From Sphingobium lignivorans (GTDB lineage Bacteria > Pseudomonadota > Alphaproteobacteria > Sphingomonadales > Sphingomonadaceae): a stretch of DNA of 64,000 nucleotides. Below the pieces are notes generated by a model. It was not told the origin of the DNA. It did no database searches and was given only the letters and a program-made list of their open reading frames with translations. The stretch covers positions 124,001 through 188,000 of the forward strand of contig NZ_JACHKA010000001.1 of assembly GCF_014203955.1 (NCBI RefSeq), given 5' to 3'. Made by a program: the position numbers and the translations under genes. Below, one piece after another: positions 8,834 through 18,427 of this stretch (positions are counted from its first letter, which is position 1; each line of letters begins with the position of its first letter).

Positions 8834-11470
8834 TCAGTCGAACATCGAGGCGATTTCGCTGCCCCGCGCCGTGCGCAACGCGGCGCAGGCGCGAATCTGC
8901 TCGATGGCCCGGTCAAGTTCGAGCGCGCCGCGCTGATACTGGACCACCTTGGGCCGCAGTGCCGCCTCCGCGCGATCGGCTTCCGCCGCCGAGCATCCCG
9001 ACTGGGTGATCCCGGGCAGGCTGGCCGCCGCGAAGATGCCGGCGCCGGTCACCACCGAATCATAGTTCGCGACCAGCCAGTCGATTGCCAGGGCCCGCGT
9101 GGCTGGCTCGCTCGCCATCCCGCGCACCATGCGCAGCGTGTCCGTCGGCCGCAGGCCCTCCTGCCCAAAGCGGGAGATCAGCCATTGCGCGATCGCCTGA
9201 TCGCCACTGCCGGCCAGCGCGCTCAGCATGGCGCCGCGCCGCACCGTATCCTCGCTCGCGAGGGCGCGAGTGAACAGATCGCCAGCCACGGCCTGCCCGC
9301 CCTGCGCCACATAGGCGCCAAGTGCGGCGGAGAGGAAGGAGAGGTCGAGCGCACCGGCATCTCCGGCAAGGTCGGCTTTCATCGCGGCGACGAGGGTGTC
9401 GCGCACGCCCTTGTCCTTCGCTTCGCCGGCCAGCAGCGAGACGAGGCTGCCGCGCCGCGCGCGACGATCCGGATCGTCGGCAGCATAAGCGCCGGCGCGG
9501 GGATCGAAGCCAAGCTCCGCCAGCATCGGCGCATAGATCGCATCGAGCGTGGCCTTGTAGGCATCCAGCGTCTTGCCGGGGAAAAGCCCGCGCCGGCGCA
9601 GTCCTGCCAGGCGATCGCCGGCCTCCGTCGCAGCTTCAGAATAGGCATGGCCGGCCATGCTCCGCGCCGCCTTGACCAGCAATGCGGGCGCGGCATGCCC
9701 TGCCCGCATGTCCGCCCAGAGACTGTCATTGAGCGCCAGTGCCTCGCCCGGTTCGAGGCCGGGGCCGGCCTCGATCAGCCGCACCCACTCCCCCTCATCC
9801 AGCGAGAAGCGGTAATAGCCGGTGCCGCCAGCATTGGGCATGATCGCGCCCGCTCCGGTGAGCGGCAGCGATGCCGTCGGCCGATCGAGCAGCGAGCATT
9901 GCCGTGTCTCGCCAAGCTTCACGCAGAGCGGAATCAGCCACTCCTGCGGCGGCACCTGGCTTCCGAGAAGATGATAGCGGGACTGGCTGACCGTCAGGCC
10001 ATTTGTCGCGCGCGCGAGCTTCACGACCGGAACGCCCTGCTGGTGGACGAAGCTCTTGAGCGCTTCGACGATCCGCGGGTCGCCGGCCGCCTCGGCCAGA
10101 GAAGCGAAGAAATCCTCGCTGCTTGCCGAGCCATAAGCGTGGCGATCCATGTGGAGGCGGACGCCGTTGCGGAACTTCTCGTCACCCAGATATGACGCGA
10201 TCATGGAGACGACCTGGCCGCCCTTGCCATAAGTCACCGCGTCGAAGGCGCTGTCGATCTCGGCATTGCTCTTGATCGGCTGACGGATCGGGCGACCCGC
10301 GGTCAGCGCGTCGGTATTCATGGACTGGAACGCCTCGTCGATGGCGCCAAGGCCGATCTTCAGATCCGGCCGCCATTCATTGCCGATGCGGTAGCCCATC
10401 CAGTTGGCGAAGCTCTCGTTGAGCCACAGGTCGTCCCACCATTTCGGCGTCACGAGATCACCGAACCACTGGTGCGCCAGTTCATGGGCTACCACCATGC
10501 CGAACAGTTGCTGCTGTCCAACGGGAGGATTTTTGCCGAGCAGCAGGATCGGGTCGCCGTAGATGTCCGCCCCGGCATTCTCCATGGCGCCCTGCATCAC
10601 GGGCGAAGCGATCTGGTCGAGCTTGGGGAACGGGAAGGGGGTGCCGAAATAGCGTTCCAGCAGCGTCACGATCGGCCCGGTGTTCTCCAGCGCGAAAGCC
10701 AGCTTCTCCCTGTTCGGCTCGGTCGCGACGATGCGCACTGGAAGCGGCTTCGCGCGCTCGGGCGTCGGCGCGACGCTGCCTTCCGCTACGGCCATCGGCC
10801 CCACCACGAATGCCATCAGATAGGTCGGCAGCGGCAGAGTGGGGGCGAAGCTGTGCTTCACCAGCGCGCCGGCTTTCTCTTCGCCGGTCTGCGGTGCATT
10901 GGTGAGCGCGGTCTGGCCGGCCGGGGTGGTCAGGCTGACCGTGAAGGGCGTCTTGTGGCCCGGTTCGTCGAAACCGGGGAAAGCGGCGCGGGCATCGATC
11001 GACTGGAACTGGGTCCAGGCATACCATTTGTCGGCCACCTTGACGCGATACAGGCCGGACGGGCTCGCCCCGAACGGTGCGTCATAATCGAAGACCAGCG
11101 TCGCTTTGCCTGCAGGAAGCGGACGAGCGAAATCCAGCCGGGCCACGCCCAGTGAATCGACCTCGGCATAGCTGGCGGTGATCGTCTGCCCGCCGACCCG
11201 GGCTGTCGCCTTGTGCATCGCGAGATCACGGCCATGGATGAACAGCGACTGGGAGGCTTCCTTCACATCGATGTCGATCTCGACATGACCGGAAAAGCGC
11301 TCCCGCTCCGGCACGATTGTGAGATCGATACGATAGGCGGAGGGCGCCGCCACGGTGGGCAGCAGCCCCTGCGGGACGGACGGCGAACTGGCTTGCTGGG
11401 CGGGCTGCGCAATCAGCGGCGCGGCAGTGGCCAGCAGGACCGGAGCGAAGAACTGACGGAAAAAGCGCAT
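8834..11470 (-). CDS. M1 family metallo-aminopeptidase, secreted
   Basis: An 878-residue zinc aminopeptidase of the PepN/ERAP type. Residues 1-21 form a signal peptide (cleavage near LIAQ), so it should act in the periplasm. The exopeptidase motif GAMENAG is at 294-300. The zinc motif HELAH is at 329-333, with the third ligand Glu at 352 in NESFANW. The last 350 residues are helical and fit the ERAP1-like C-terminal domain. The ATG at 11470 was chosen because it starts the signal peptide. It is 29 bp downstream of purH on the same strand. Confidence 0.92.
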   Translation of the reverse strand: MRFFRQFFAPVLLATAAPLIAQPAQQASSPSVPQGLLPTVAAPSAYRIDLTIVPERERFSGHVEIDIDVKEASQSLFIHGRDLAMHKATARVGGQTITASYAEVDSLGVARLDFARPLPAGKATLVFDYDAPFGASPSGLYRVKVADKWYAWTQFQSIDARAAFPGFDEPGHKTPFTVSLTTPAGQTALTNAPQTGEEKAGALVKHSFAPTLPLPTYLMAFVVGPMAVAEGSVAPTPERAKPLPVRIVATEPNREKLAFALENTGPIVTLLERYFGTPFPFPKLDQIASPVMQGAMENAGADIYGDPILLLGKNPPVGQQQLFGMVVAHELAHQWFGDLVTPKWWDDLWLNESFANWMGYRIGNEWRPDLKIGLGAIDEAFQSMNTDALTAGRPIRQPIKSNAEIDSAFDAVTYGKGGQVVSMIASYLGDEKFRNGVRLHMDRHAYGSASSEDFFASLAEAAGDPRIVEALKSFVHQQGVPVVKLARATNGLTVSQSRYHLLGSQVPPQEWLIPLCVKLGETRQCSLLDRPTASLPLTGAGAIMPNAGGTGYYRFSLDEGEWVRLIEAGPGLEPGEALALNDSLWADMRAGHAAPALLVKAARSMAGHAYSEAATEAGDRLAGLRRRGLFPGKTLDAYKATLDAIYAPMLAELGFDPRAGAYAADDPDRRARRGSLVSLLAGEAKDKGVRDTLVAAMKADLAGDAGALDLSFLSAALGAYVAQGGQAVAGDLFTRALASEDTVRRGAMLSALAGSGDQAIAQWLISRFGQEGLRPTDTLRMVRGMASEPATRALAIDWLVANYDSVVTGAGIFAAASLPGITQSGCSAAEADRAEAALRPKVVQYQRGALELDRAIEQIRACAALRTARGSEIASMFD

Positions 11471-11499
11471 GGCCCTGATCCTCCCGATGAATGATGCCC

Positions 11500-13093
11500 T
11501 TAATGCCGGAAATGACGCATGCCGGTAAAGACCATGGCGAGCCCAGCCTTGTCCGCAGCGGCGATCACGTCCGCGTCCCCCAGCGATCCGCCGGGCTGGA
11601 TCACCGCAGTAGCCCCGGCCTCGGCAGCGGCGAGCAGACCGTCCGGGAAGGGAAAGAAGGCGTCGGACGCAACAGCCGAGCCGGCCGTGCGCGGCTGCGC
11701 CCAGCCCGCGATCTCGGCGGCCTCGCGCGCGCGGATCGCGGCAATCCGGGAGGAATCCCGGCGGTTCATCTGCCCCGCGCCAATGCCGGCGGTCACGCCG
11801 TCCCGGGCATAGACAATGGCATTGGACTTGACGTGCTTGGCCACGGTCCAGGCGAAGAGGCAATCCTCCAGCTCGCGCTCCGTGGGCGCGCGCTTCGTCA
11901 CCACCTGCAGCGACTCGCGCGTCACATGGCCATTGTCGCGGCTCTGCACCAGCACACCGCCCGCGATGCTCCGCAGCGTCATGCCCGTCCGTGCCGGGTC
12001 GGGCAGCGGGCCGGTGAGGATGAGCCGCAGGTTCTTCTTTGTCGCGAAGGTTGCCTTCGCGACATCATCGGCATCGGGTGCACACACGACTTCCGTGAAG
12101 ATCTCGGTGATCGCTTCCGCCGTTGCCCCGTCGAGCGGGCGGTTGACCGCGATGATGCCCCCGAAGGCGGACACGGTATCGCACTGGAAAGCCGCCCGAT
12201 AGGCTTCCGCCAGCGTCTCCCCCGTCGCAACCCCACAGGGATTGCCGTGCTTGACGATCACGACCGTGGGCGGGCCGTCGCGAAACTCGCTGATGAGTTC
12301 CAGGGCAGCATCGGCATCGTTGAGATTGTTGTAGGAAAGCGCCTTGCCCTGCACTTGCCGGTGATCGGCCAGCGTCCCGCCCGGCGCGAATGCGGGCAGA
12401 TAGAGCGCGGCCTGCTGATGCGGATTTTCCCCGTAGCGAAGCGACTGGCCGAGCCGCAGCGGCACGGACAGGCGCGGCGGGAACATCTCGCCCTGATCGG
12501 CGAGCGCGAACCAGCTTGCGATCATGGCATCATATTCGGCTGTCGCGGCATAGGCCTTGGCAGCGCAGAGCCGGCGGAAATCATAGCTGGTCGCGCCGCC
12601 CTGCGCGTCCATCTCGGCCACCAGCCGCGCATAGTCGGCCGGATCGGTGACGATCGTCACGCTGGCGTGGTTCTTCGCGGCCCGAGCGGACCATGGAAGG
12701 ACCGCCGATATCGATATTCTCGATAATCTCGTCCCGGTCCGCGCCTTTCGCGACGGTCTGCGCGAAGGGATAGAGATTGACGACCACCAGATCGATCGCC
12801 CCGATCCCGTGCTCCTCCATGGAGGCGAGATGCCCGGGATCATCCCGCACGGCGAGCAACCCGCCATGCACGACCGGGTGCAGCGTCTTGACGCGGCCGT
12901 CCATCATCTCGGGAAAGCCGGTGAGATCGGAGATATCACGAACTTCGAGGCCTGCTTCGCGCAGCGCCTTCGCGGTGCCTCCGGTCGAGACGAGCTCCAC
13001 GCCATGACCGGCGAGCGCCTTTCCCAGATCGGAAAGCCCGGTTTTGTCGGACACTGAAAGCAGTGCCCGGCGGATCGTCACATCCCGCATCAT
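11500..13093 (-). pseudogene. purH: purH, bifunctional AICAR transformylase/IMP cyclohydrolase, with one apparent +1 frameshift
   Basis: Two overlapping frames together encode a complete PurH of about 530 residues, the family's normal length. PurH performs the last two steps of IMP synthesis. The N-terminal cyclohydrolase half starts [18 protein letters not shown], and the C-terminal transformylase half includes [14 protein letters not shown] and ends [11 protein letters not shown]. The frame changes at 12681-12683. Reading the minus strand, GGPSMVRS is followed by one extra base, where removing one C of the plus-strand CCC restores AAKNHASV. Everything else is intact with no other stop. Because purH is needed for purine prototrophy and the same GGCC to GGCCC change occurs in two other genes here, a sequencing or assembly error is more likely than a real null allele. 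Start at 13093 (or 13090), preceded by AAGGACAGGAA. Confidence 0.88.
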
Positions 13094-13102
13094 TTCCTGT
13101 CC

Positions 13103-14854
13103 TTATCCAGATTTCCTGAGCAGCCAGCCAATGCTCATGCCGCCCGCTCCGGCGACGGCGTTGACCACCAGTTGCTGCGTGGGATGGGGTCGGCCATCGC
13201 CGTCCACCCACAGACTGTCTTCCACGGCCAGTTCGCCCGCGCCCACGCGGAACTGCCAGAGTGCGCCATTGGGCAGGCGCAGCAGCGCGCCCTGCCGGTC
13301 CGCCGTCAAGGTGGGCTCCACGTCCGTGCCGAGATGGAAGCGGATCGCCAGCGGGCATTCCGCGATCTTGCGTTTCCTCTCGACCGGCAGGAGCACGTCC
13401 TCGCCGCGCAGTTCCCGGCCATCGCCGCTGAGCATGAGAATGCGCCGGCAGGTGAAGCCGAGACGGCGCGCATAGCCGTCATGCCCCACGTCCAGCCGGC
13501 TGCCCTGCTCGAGTTCGTGGCGCTCCAGCTCCACTTCCACCACGCCCTTGCCCAGCGTGCCGTCCGGCAGAATCGCCGTGGAGTTGCTGTCGTCCAGAAC
13601 CAGGGTGCTGTGCGCGGCGGTGGTGCGAAGGCCCTGCGCCAGATCCGCAGGCAAGGTCGTACCTGCCATCACGGCGCCGCCGCAATTGACGATGATGCGC
13701 GTAGGCCCGTCGGAAAGCTCGAATGCGCCCGTGGATGCGCAGCCGTTGCGCGCCAGCCGGGCAACCGGCGGCGGTGCCGCGTCCACCTGGACGACCGCCT
13801 GCCCGGCGGCGAGGCGCTGATAACCCCAGTCGCGCGCCTGACGCAGCGGTCGCGTCCGAATGCCCGAGGCCGCCACAATCGTGGTGATCCGCGACGGGTC
13901 GATCGGCACGCCACCTTGCCAGCATCCCGGCGCGCCGTCTCCGTGCAGGATGCCGAGCAGCGCGGCCACGACGCGCTCCAGCGTCTGGTTCACGAAGGCC
14001 GGCATATCCTCGCGGCGGACATCATAGACGGCGCGAAGCATGGAGAGCAGCGTGATCGCCTCGATCTGCTCCATCGGCGAGCGCGAGATGATGCCGCCGT
14101 CGGCGTAGAAGGCGCCTTCCAGCGCCCGCTTGAGCCCTGCCTCGCCAAAGACGCGGCGCGGCTCGCCGCCCGGCAGCAGCAGACTGGCCGCAACGATGCC
14201 CGTCCAGGCGGTGACGCGGGGTAGCCCCATCGGTGCCTTGTCGGCGCCCCGATCGAGATGGCGAGCGGTACGGGCAATGCCATTGAGGACCAGGCTACGA
14301 TAAACGAGATCACCGCTCGACAGGATCAGGGGCGAATAAGCGGTCCAGTGGAGAATCCGCCAGGCGGCATTGTCCACGCGCCAGGCCGGTTCGCTCGGGG
14401 TCGCGGCGTGCGCGTCGAGCCAGGCGCGCATCTGCGCCTCCGCCACCGGGACGGCATTGTCCCGGCTGGTTGCGGCAGCGAGATCGCGCAGCCAGCGGAA
14501 GCTGTGCAGATAATCGACGAATGCCTCCGGCTGGTCGATCTTCCGCCAGTCGAGCGCCGCAACCGGCTGCTTGATGCCCCGGAACAGGAAATAGCCGGCG
14601 CGCAATGCCTTGCCTGCGCGCGCGTCGCCGGGGATGACATCATCCGGAACGGCAAGCAGCTTGAGCGGATATTTTCCCTTCAGGCGCATGCTGTGGAACG
14701 GCGTCGCCCAGGTCATGCGGTAGAAATGGTTGGCGAGACGCTGGGCCAGAGACACGCTTCGATCGTCCGAGAGGCGAATCAGCCGCTTGCCCTGTTCGAT
14801 GCCGTCTTCCTCGGGCGGCTCCGGAACGGGCGCGGGGCGAGGGCGCGCGCTCAT
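13103..14854 (-). CDS. heparinase II/III family protein
   Basis: A 583-residue protein. The N-terminal 330 residues are alpha-helical, containing [12 protein letters not shown] and [10 protein letters not shown], and correspond to the toroid domain of heparinase II/III-like polysaccharide lyases. The C-terminal half is beta-rich (for example [17 protein letters not shown]-like [12 protein letters not shown] and VGHDGYARR), matching the C-terminal domain of that family. No signal peptide is visible in the first 40 residues, so the location is uncertain. It overlaps rpe by 4 bp (ATGA) and precedes purH by 9 bp. The gene order rsmB-rpe-heparinase-purH recurs in sphingomonads. The substrate polysaccharide is unknown. 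Confidence 0.82.
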   Translation of the reverse strand: MSARPRPAPVPEPPEEDGIEQGKRLIRLSDDRSVSLAQRLANHFYRMTWATPFHSMRLKGKYPLKLLAVPDDVIPGDARAGKALRAGYFLFRGIKQPVAALDWRKIDQPEAFVDYLHSFRWLRDLAAATSRDNAVPVAEAQMRAWLDAHAATPSEPAWRVDNAAWRILHWTAYSPLILSSGDLVYRSLVLNGIARTARHLDRGADKAPMGLPRVTAWTGIVAASLLLPGGEPRRVFGEAGLKRALEGAFYADGGIISRSPMEQIEAITLLSMLRAVYDVRREDMPAFVNQTLERVVAALLGILHGDGAPGCWQGGVPIDPSRITTIVAASGIRTRPLRQARDWGYQRLAAGQAVVQVDAAPPPVARLARNGCASTGAFELSDGPTRIIVNCGGAVMAGTTLPADLAQGLRTTAAHSTLVLDDSNSTAILPDGTLGKGVVEVELERHELEQGSRLDVGHDGYARRLGFTCRRILMLSGDGRELRGEDVLLPVERKRKIAECPLAIRFHLGTDVEPTLTADRQGALLRLPNGALWQFRVGAGELAVEDSLWVDGDGRPHPTQQLVVNAVAGAGGMSIGWLLRKSG

Positions 14855-15513
14855 GATCCGCGCAATCTCCGGATATTCTCCGCATAAGCGGTCGGCCCTC
14901 CCCGGAACGTGGCTGTGCCGGCGACCAGCACGTCGGCGCCCGCCGCGATCGCGCGGGGCGCGGTGTTCACGTCGATGCCGCCGTCGACCTCGAGCGCGAT
15001 TTCCCGGCCGGACTTGTCGATCGCCCTCCGGACGGCCTCGATCTTGCGCAGCTGGCTGTCGATGAAGCTCTGGCCGCCGAAGCCTGGATTGACGCTCATC
15101 ACCAGCGCCAGGTCGATCTCATCCATGAGATAGTCGAGCATCTTGGCTGGCGTGCCGGGATTGAGCGAGACCCCTGCCTTCTTTCCCAGCGCCTTGATCC
15201 GTTGGATCGTGCGATGGATGTGGGGGCCGGATTCCGGGTGGACGGTGATGACATCGGCACCCGCCTCCGCAAAGGCATCCAGAAATGGATCGACCGGCGA
15301 GATCATCAGGTGGACGTCGAAGGTCTTGGTGCTGTGCGGCCGGAGCGCCTTCACCACCATCGGCCCGATGGTGATGTTGGGCACGAAATGGCCGTCCATG
15401 ACGTCGACATGGATCCAGTCCGCGCCCGCCTCGTCAATTGCGCGCACTTCTTCGCCCAGCCGCGCGAAATCGGCCGAGAGGATCGAGGGCGCAATACGGA
15501 TGGATGGCACCAT
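14851..15513 (-). CDS. rpe: ribulose-phosphate 3-epimerase
   Basis: A 220-residue TIM-barrel enzyme interconverting ribulose-5-phosphate and xylulose-5-phosphate in the pentose phosphate pathway. Family motifs are present in order: [17 protein letters not shown] with the first active-site Asp, [16 protein letters not shown] with the metal-binding His/Asp, [18 protein letters not shown], and EVDGGI with the second catalytic Asp. The length is normal. The stop overlaps the start of the heparinase gene by 4 bp, indicating coupled translation. Confidence 0.95.
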   Translation of the reverse strand: MVPSIRIAPSILSADFARLGEEVRAIDEAGADWIHVDVMDGHFVPNITIGPMVVKALRPHSTKTFDVHLMISPVDPFLDAFAEAGADVITVHPESGPHIHRTIQRIKALGKKAGVSLNPGTPAKMLDYLMDEIDLALVMSVNPGFGGQSFIDSQLRKIEAVRRAIDKSGREIALEVDGGIDVNTAPRAIAAGADVLVAGTATFRGGPTAYAENIRRLRGS

Positions 15514-15623
15514 GGCTGTCGCTTAGCCCTGCGATTGGGCCAGCGCAACCGGTCGGGGGATAAAGTTGTGGATGGATTGGCCGGATTGGCTGCAAGTGAC
15601 TCGCTACGGGACAGGGTGCCGCT

Positions 15624-16925
15624 TCAGGATCGCTCCATCAGCGCCATGAAGAAGCCATCCAGTCCGCCCGTTTCGGCCAGCTGGCCGGGCAGGGTGCGCA
15701 CGCGGCCGGGGGCGGTTTCGGCAAGTCCCGCTGGCAGGACGCCGGCTGCTATGGCGCGCGGGCGCATGTCGCTTCGCTTGGCCAGCAGGGCGTCGACCTG
15801 CGCTTCGCCTTCGGAGGGTTCAAGCGAGCAGGTGGCGTAGACTATCCTGCCGCCCGGTTTCAGCCAGCCCGCGGCGCGATCGAGCAGCGTGGCCTGGATT
15901 TCCGTCATTTCGGCGATCTGCTTCGGGCCCACGCGGTGGAGCACGTCGGGATGGCGGCGGAAGATGCCCGTGGCGCTGCACGGCGCGTCCAGCAGGATGC
16001 CATCGACCGGCGCGGACGGCTCCCAGGTCAGCAGATCGGCTTCCACCACCTCGGCGGAAAGGGCCGTGCGCTGCAGATTGGCGCGCAACCGCTCCACGCG
16101 GCGGCGCGACTGATCGACGGCGATCACGTGCCAGCCGGCGGCGACGAGCTGCATCGCCTTGCCGCCCGGCGCCGCGCACAGATCCAGCATCACCCGTCCC
16201 TCGCCGGCCCCCAGCAGCCGGGCCGGCAGGGATGCTGCAAGATCCTGCACCCACCACGCGCCTTCGCCGAGACCGGGTAGCGACGCGACTTCGGTCTCCG
16301 CGGGCAGGCGGACATGGCCCGGGAGAAGCGAGATGCCGCCAAGCCGCTCTGCCCACTCCGCGGTGGCAGCGGCATCGCGCAGGGAAAGGTCCAGGGGCGG
16401 GCGCACGGCCATCGCCTCCCGGGCCGCTGCGACCATAGTCTCGCCCCATGCGGCGCCCCAGCGTGCTTCCACGGGCGCCGGCAGCGCTGGCGGAGCGGGA
16501 AGGTGGAGGTCCCGCTTCAGCAAGGCGCTCAGCACGCCGTGGACCAGTTTGCGTGGGCCCCCGTCGACCAGTGGCAAGGCGGTGGCCACGACGGCATGAT
16601 GCGGTGTCTGGAGCAGCAGGGCTTGCGCCAGGGCCAGCCGCAGCACCATGCGGGCCTTGGCGTCGTCCGGCAGCGCCTGCCGTGTCGCGCTGTCGATCAG
16701 CGCGTCGAGATCAGGCAGATGGCGCAGCGTGACGGCGGTGATGTTGTGCGCGAGCGCCCGGTCGGCCGGCAGGGCGATGTCCCGGGTCGCCGTCGCCAGC
16801 GCCTGCTCGAGCGGCATGCCCCGCCGCAGCACGGCATCGAGCAGCCGCAATGCCGCACGCCGGGCCGGGAAGCCGGCCGGTTCGTCCTTGTGCCCCGTCG
16901 GGCCTTTCTGGCTGGGTCTGGTCAT
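15624..16925 (-). CDS. rsmB: RsmB/NOP family RNA 5-methylcytosine methyltransferase
   Basis: A 433-residue SAM-dependent enzyme expected to methylate a cytosine of 16S rRNA (C967 in E. coli). The N-terminal 150 residues resemble the NusB-like helical domain of RsmB. The SAM-binding motif LDLCAAPGGKAMQL is at about residue 235. The catalytic cysteines lie in LLDAPCSATG and VYATCSLEPSEGE. The ATG at 16925 begins MTRPSQKGPTGHK; the longer open frame upstream is not family-like. It is 110 bp upstream of rpe on the same strand. Confidence 0.9.
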   Translation of the reverse strand: MTRPSQKGPTGHKDEPAGFPARRAALRLLDAVLRRGMPLEQALATATRDIALPADRALAHNITAVTLRHLPDLDALIDSATRQALPDDAKARMVLRLALAQALLLQTPHHAVVATALPLVDGGPRKLVHGVLSALLKRDLHLPAPPALPAPVEARWGAAWGETMVAAAREAMAVRPPLDLSLRDAAATAEWAERLGGISLLPGHVRLPAETEVASLPGLGEGAWWVQDLAASLPARLLGAGEGRVMLDLCAAPGGKAMQLVAAGWHVIAVDQSRRRVERLRANLQRTALSAEVVEADLLTWEPSAPVDGILLDAPCSATGIFRRHPDVLHRVGPKQIAEMTEIQATLLDRAAGWLKPGGRIVYATCSLEPSEGEAQVDALLAKRSDMRPRAIAAGVLPAGLAETAPGRVRTLPGQLAETGGLDGFFMALMERS

Positions 16926-17019
16926 GAGGGGCGGCCTATAGCAGCGATGAGCGATTTTGGACTCCCGAATATCGCCCGATCGGCATCGAGGCCGCGCACA
17001 CCTCGAACCGGTGCTGGCC

Positions 17020-18183
17020 TCAGCGCGGCCAGGCCGGTGGGCCCGCCAGCAAATGAGGCCCCGCATCGCGCGCCCGTCCGCAGCCGGTGAGGGCGAGGCC
17101 GGCGCGCAGTTCCGTCGCCATCTGCGCCAGCATCCGCGAGACCGCTTCCTCGCCGCCCGCCGCCAGCGCGAAGGCCCAGGGGCGGCCGATCATCACGCCC
17201 TTGGCGCCGAGCGCGAGCATGCGCAGGATGTCGAGTCCATTGCGAACCCCGCCATCGGCAAGCACCGTGAGCCGTTCTCCCACAGCGGCGGCAATCGCGG
17301 GCAAAGCCTCAGCCGTACCCGTCGTGGCATCGAGCTGGCGTCCGCCATGATTGGAGACGACCAGTCCGTCCGCTCCGATATCCGCAGCGCGGCGCGCATC
17401 CTCCGGATCCATGATGCCCTTGAGCACCAGCGGCCCATCCCAATGGCTGCGGATGAACTCAAGGTCCTTCCAGGTGACGGAAGGATCGAAATTGCGCCCG
17501 CTCCAGCTCAGGAAGTCGTTGAGCCGGACATTGCCCTTCATGATCGGCACCAGATTGCCCAGCGTATGCGGCTTTCCGCGAAGGCCGACGTCCAGGGCCC
17601 AATGCGGGTGGCTCAGAATCTGCGTCCAGCGCCGCCACTGGCCAGTGAGGCCGGGGGGGCCGGAGAGGCCCGAGCGTTGGTCCCGCCAGCGCGGTCCGGG
17701 TACGGGCAGGTCGACCGTCATGAACAGCACCGGGCAGCCAGCCCCCTTCGCGCGCGTAAGCAGGTCCATAACGAAGCCGCGATCCTTGGCGACATAGAGC
17801 TGGAACCAGAACGGCGCCGGAGTTGCGTTCATCACCTCGTCGATCGAGCAGAGCGCGACAGTCGACATGACGAACGGCACGCCATTGGCCTGCGCGGCCC
17901 GCGCCGCCTGGATCTCGCCCCGCCGGCGCAGCATGCCACCCATGCCGACCGGTGCGAGCATCAGGGGCATGTCGAGCCGGTGACCGAACAGGTCGGTGGA
18001 GAGGTCCGCTTCCGAAACATCGTTGAGCACGCGCTGCCGGAGCGCCACGGCGCGCACGGCTGCGGCATTGCGCGCCAGAGCGACCTGATCGAAACTGCCC
18101 CCGTCGACATAATCGAACAGGAAGCGGGGCAGGCGCCGTCGCGCGGCATCGCGCAGATCCGTGAAGCTGTGCGGCCAGACCAT
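17020..18183 (-). CDS. lldD: FMN-dependent alpha-hydroxyacid dehydrogenase, L-lactate dehydrogenase-like
   Basis: A 387-residue TIM-barrel flavoprotein that oxidises an L-alpha-hydroxy acid, most likely L-lactate to pyruvate feeding the respiratory chain. Family landmarks are FLFDYVDGGSFDQ at residues 21-33, LAPVGMGGML near 76, LYVAKDRG, MTVDLPVPGPR, LKGIMDPEDA, and the signature SNHGGRQLD carrying the catalytic His and substrate-binding Arg, followed by ADGGVRNGLDI. The length fits LldD. Mandelate or glycolate could also be the substrate; no lactate permease or regulator is nearby. Confidence 0.85.
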   Translation of the reverse strand: MVWPHSFTDLRDAARRRLPRFLFDYVDGGSFDQVALARNAAAVRAVALRQRVLNDVSEADLSTDLFGHRLDMPLMLAPVGMGGMLRRRGEIQAARAAQANGVPFVMSTVALCSIDEVMNATPAPFWFQLYVAKDRGFVMDLLTRAKGAGCPVLFMTVDLPVPGPRWRDQRSGLSGPPGLTGQWRRWTQILSHPHWALDVGLRGKPHTLGNLVPIMKGNVRLNDFLSWSGRNFDPSVTWKDLEFIRSHWDGPLVLKGIMDPEDARRAADIGADGLVVSNHGGRQLDATTGTAEALPAIAAAVGERLTVLADGGVRNGLDILRMLALGAKGVMIGRPWAFALAAGGEEAVSRMLAQMATELRAGLALTGCGRARDAGPHLLAGPPAWPR

Positions 18184-18427
18184 CTCAGGCGTTGCCCCGG
18201 CCGTGAAGGATGGAGGCGCAGGAAGCTGGCGTGCTGTTCATGGTCATCCTCTCGTCTCTTCACCCGGTCCGGATGAACCGCGGCGCGCGAAGCCCGGTGT
18301 CATAACGGCAAGAGATGCGGACAGCTAGCTTCCTATCTTTGGCGGCAGGGGCAGCTGTTGGGACGGCTTTGATCTCGCCATGAAAATGAGGGGTCACTTG
18401 CACCGGTTTTTCCGGCGATTTTCCGCC

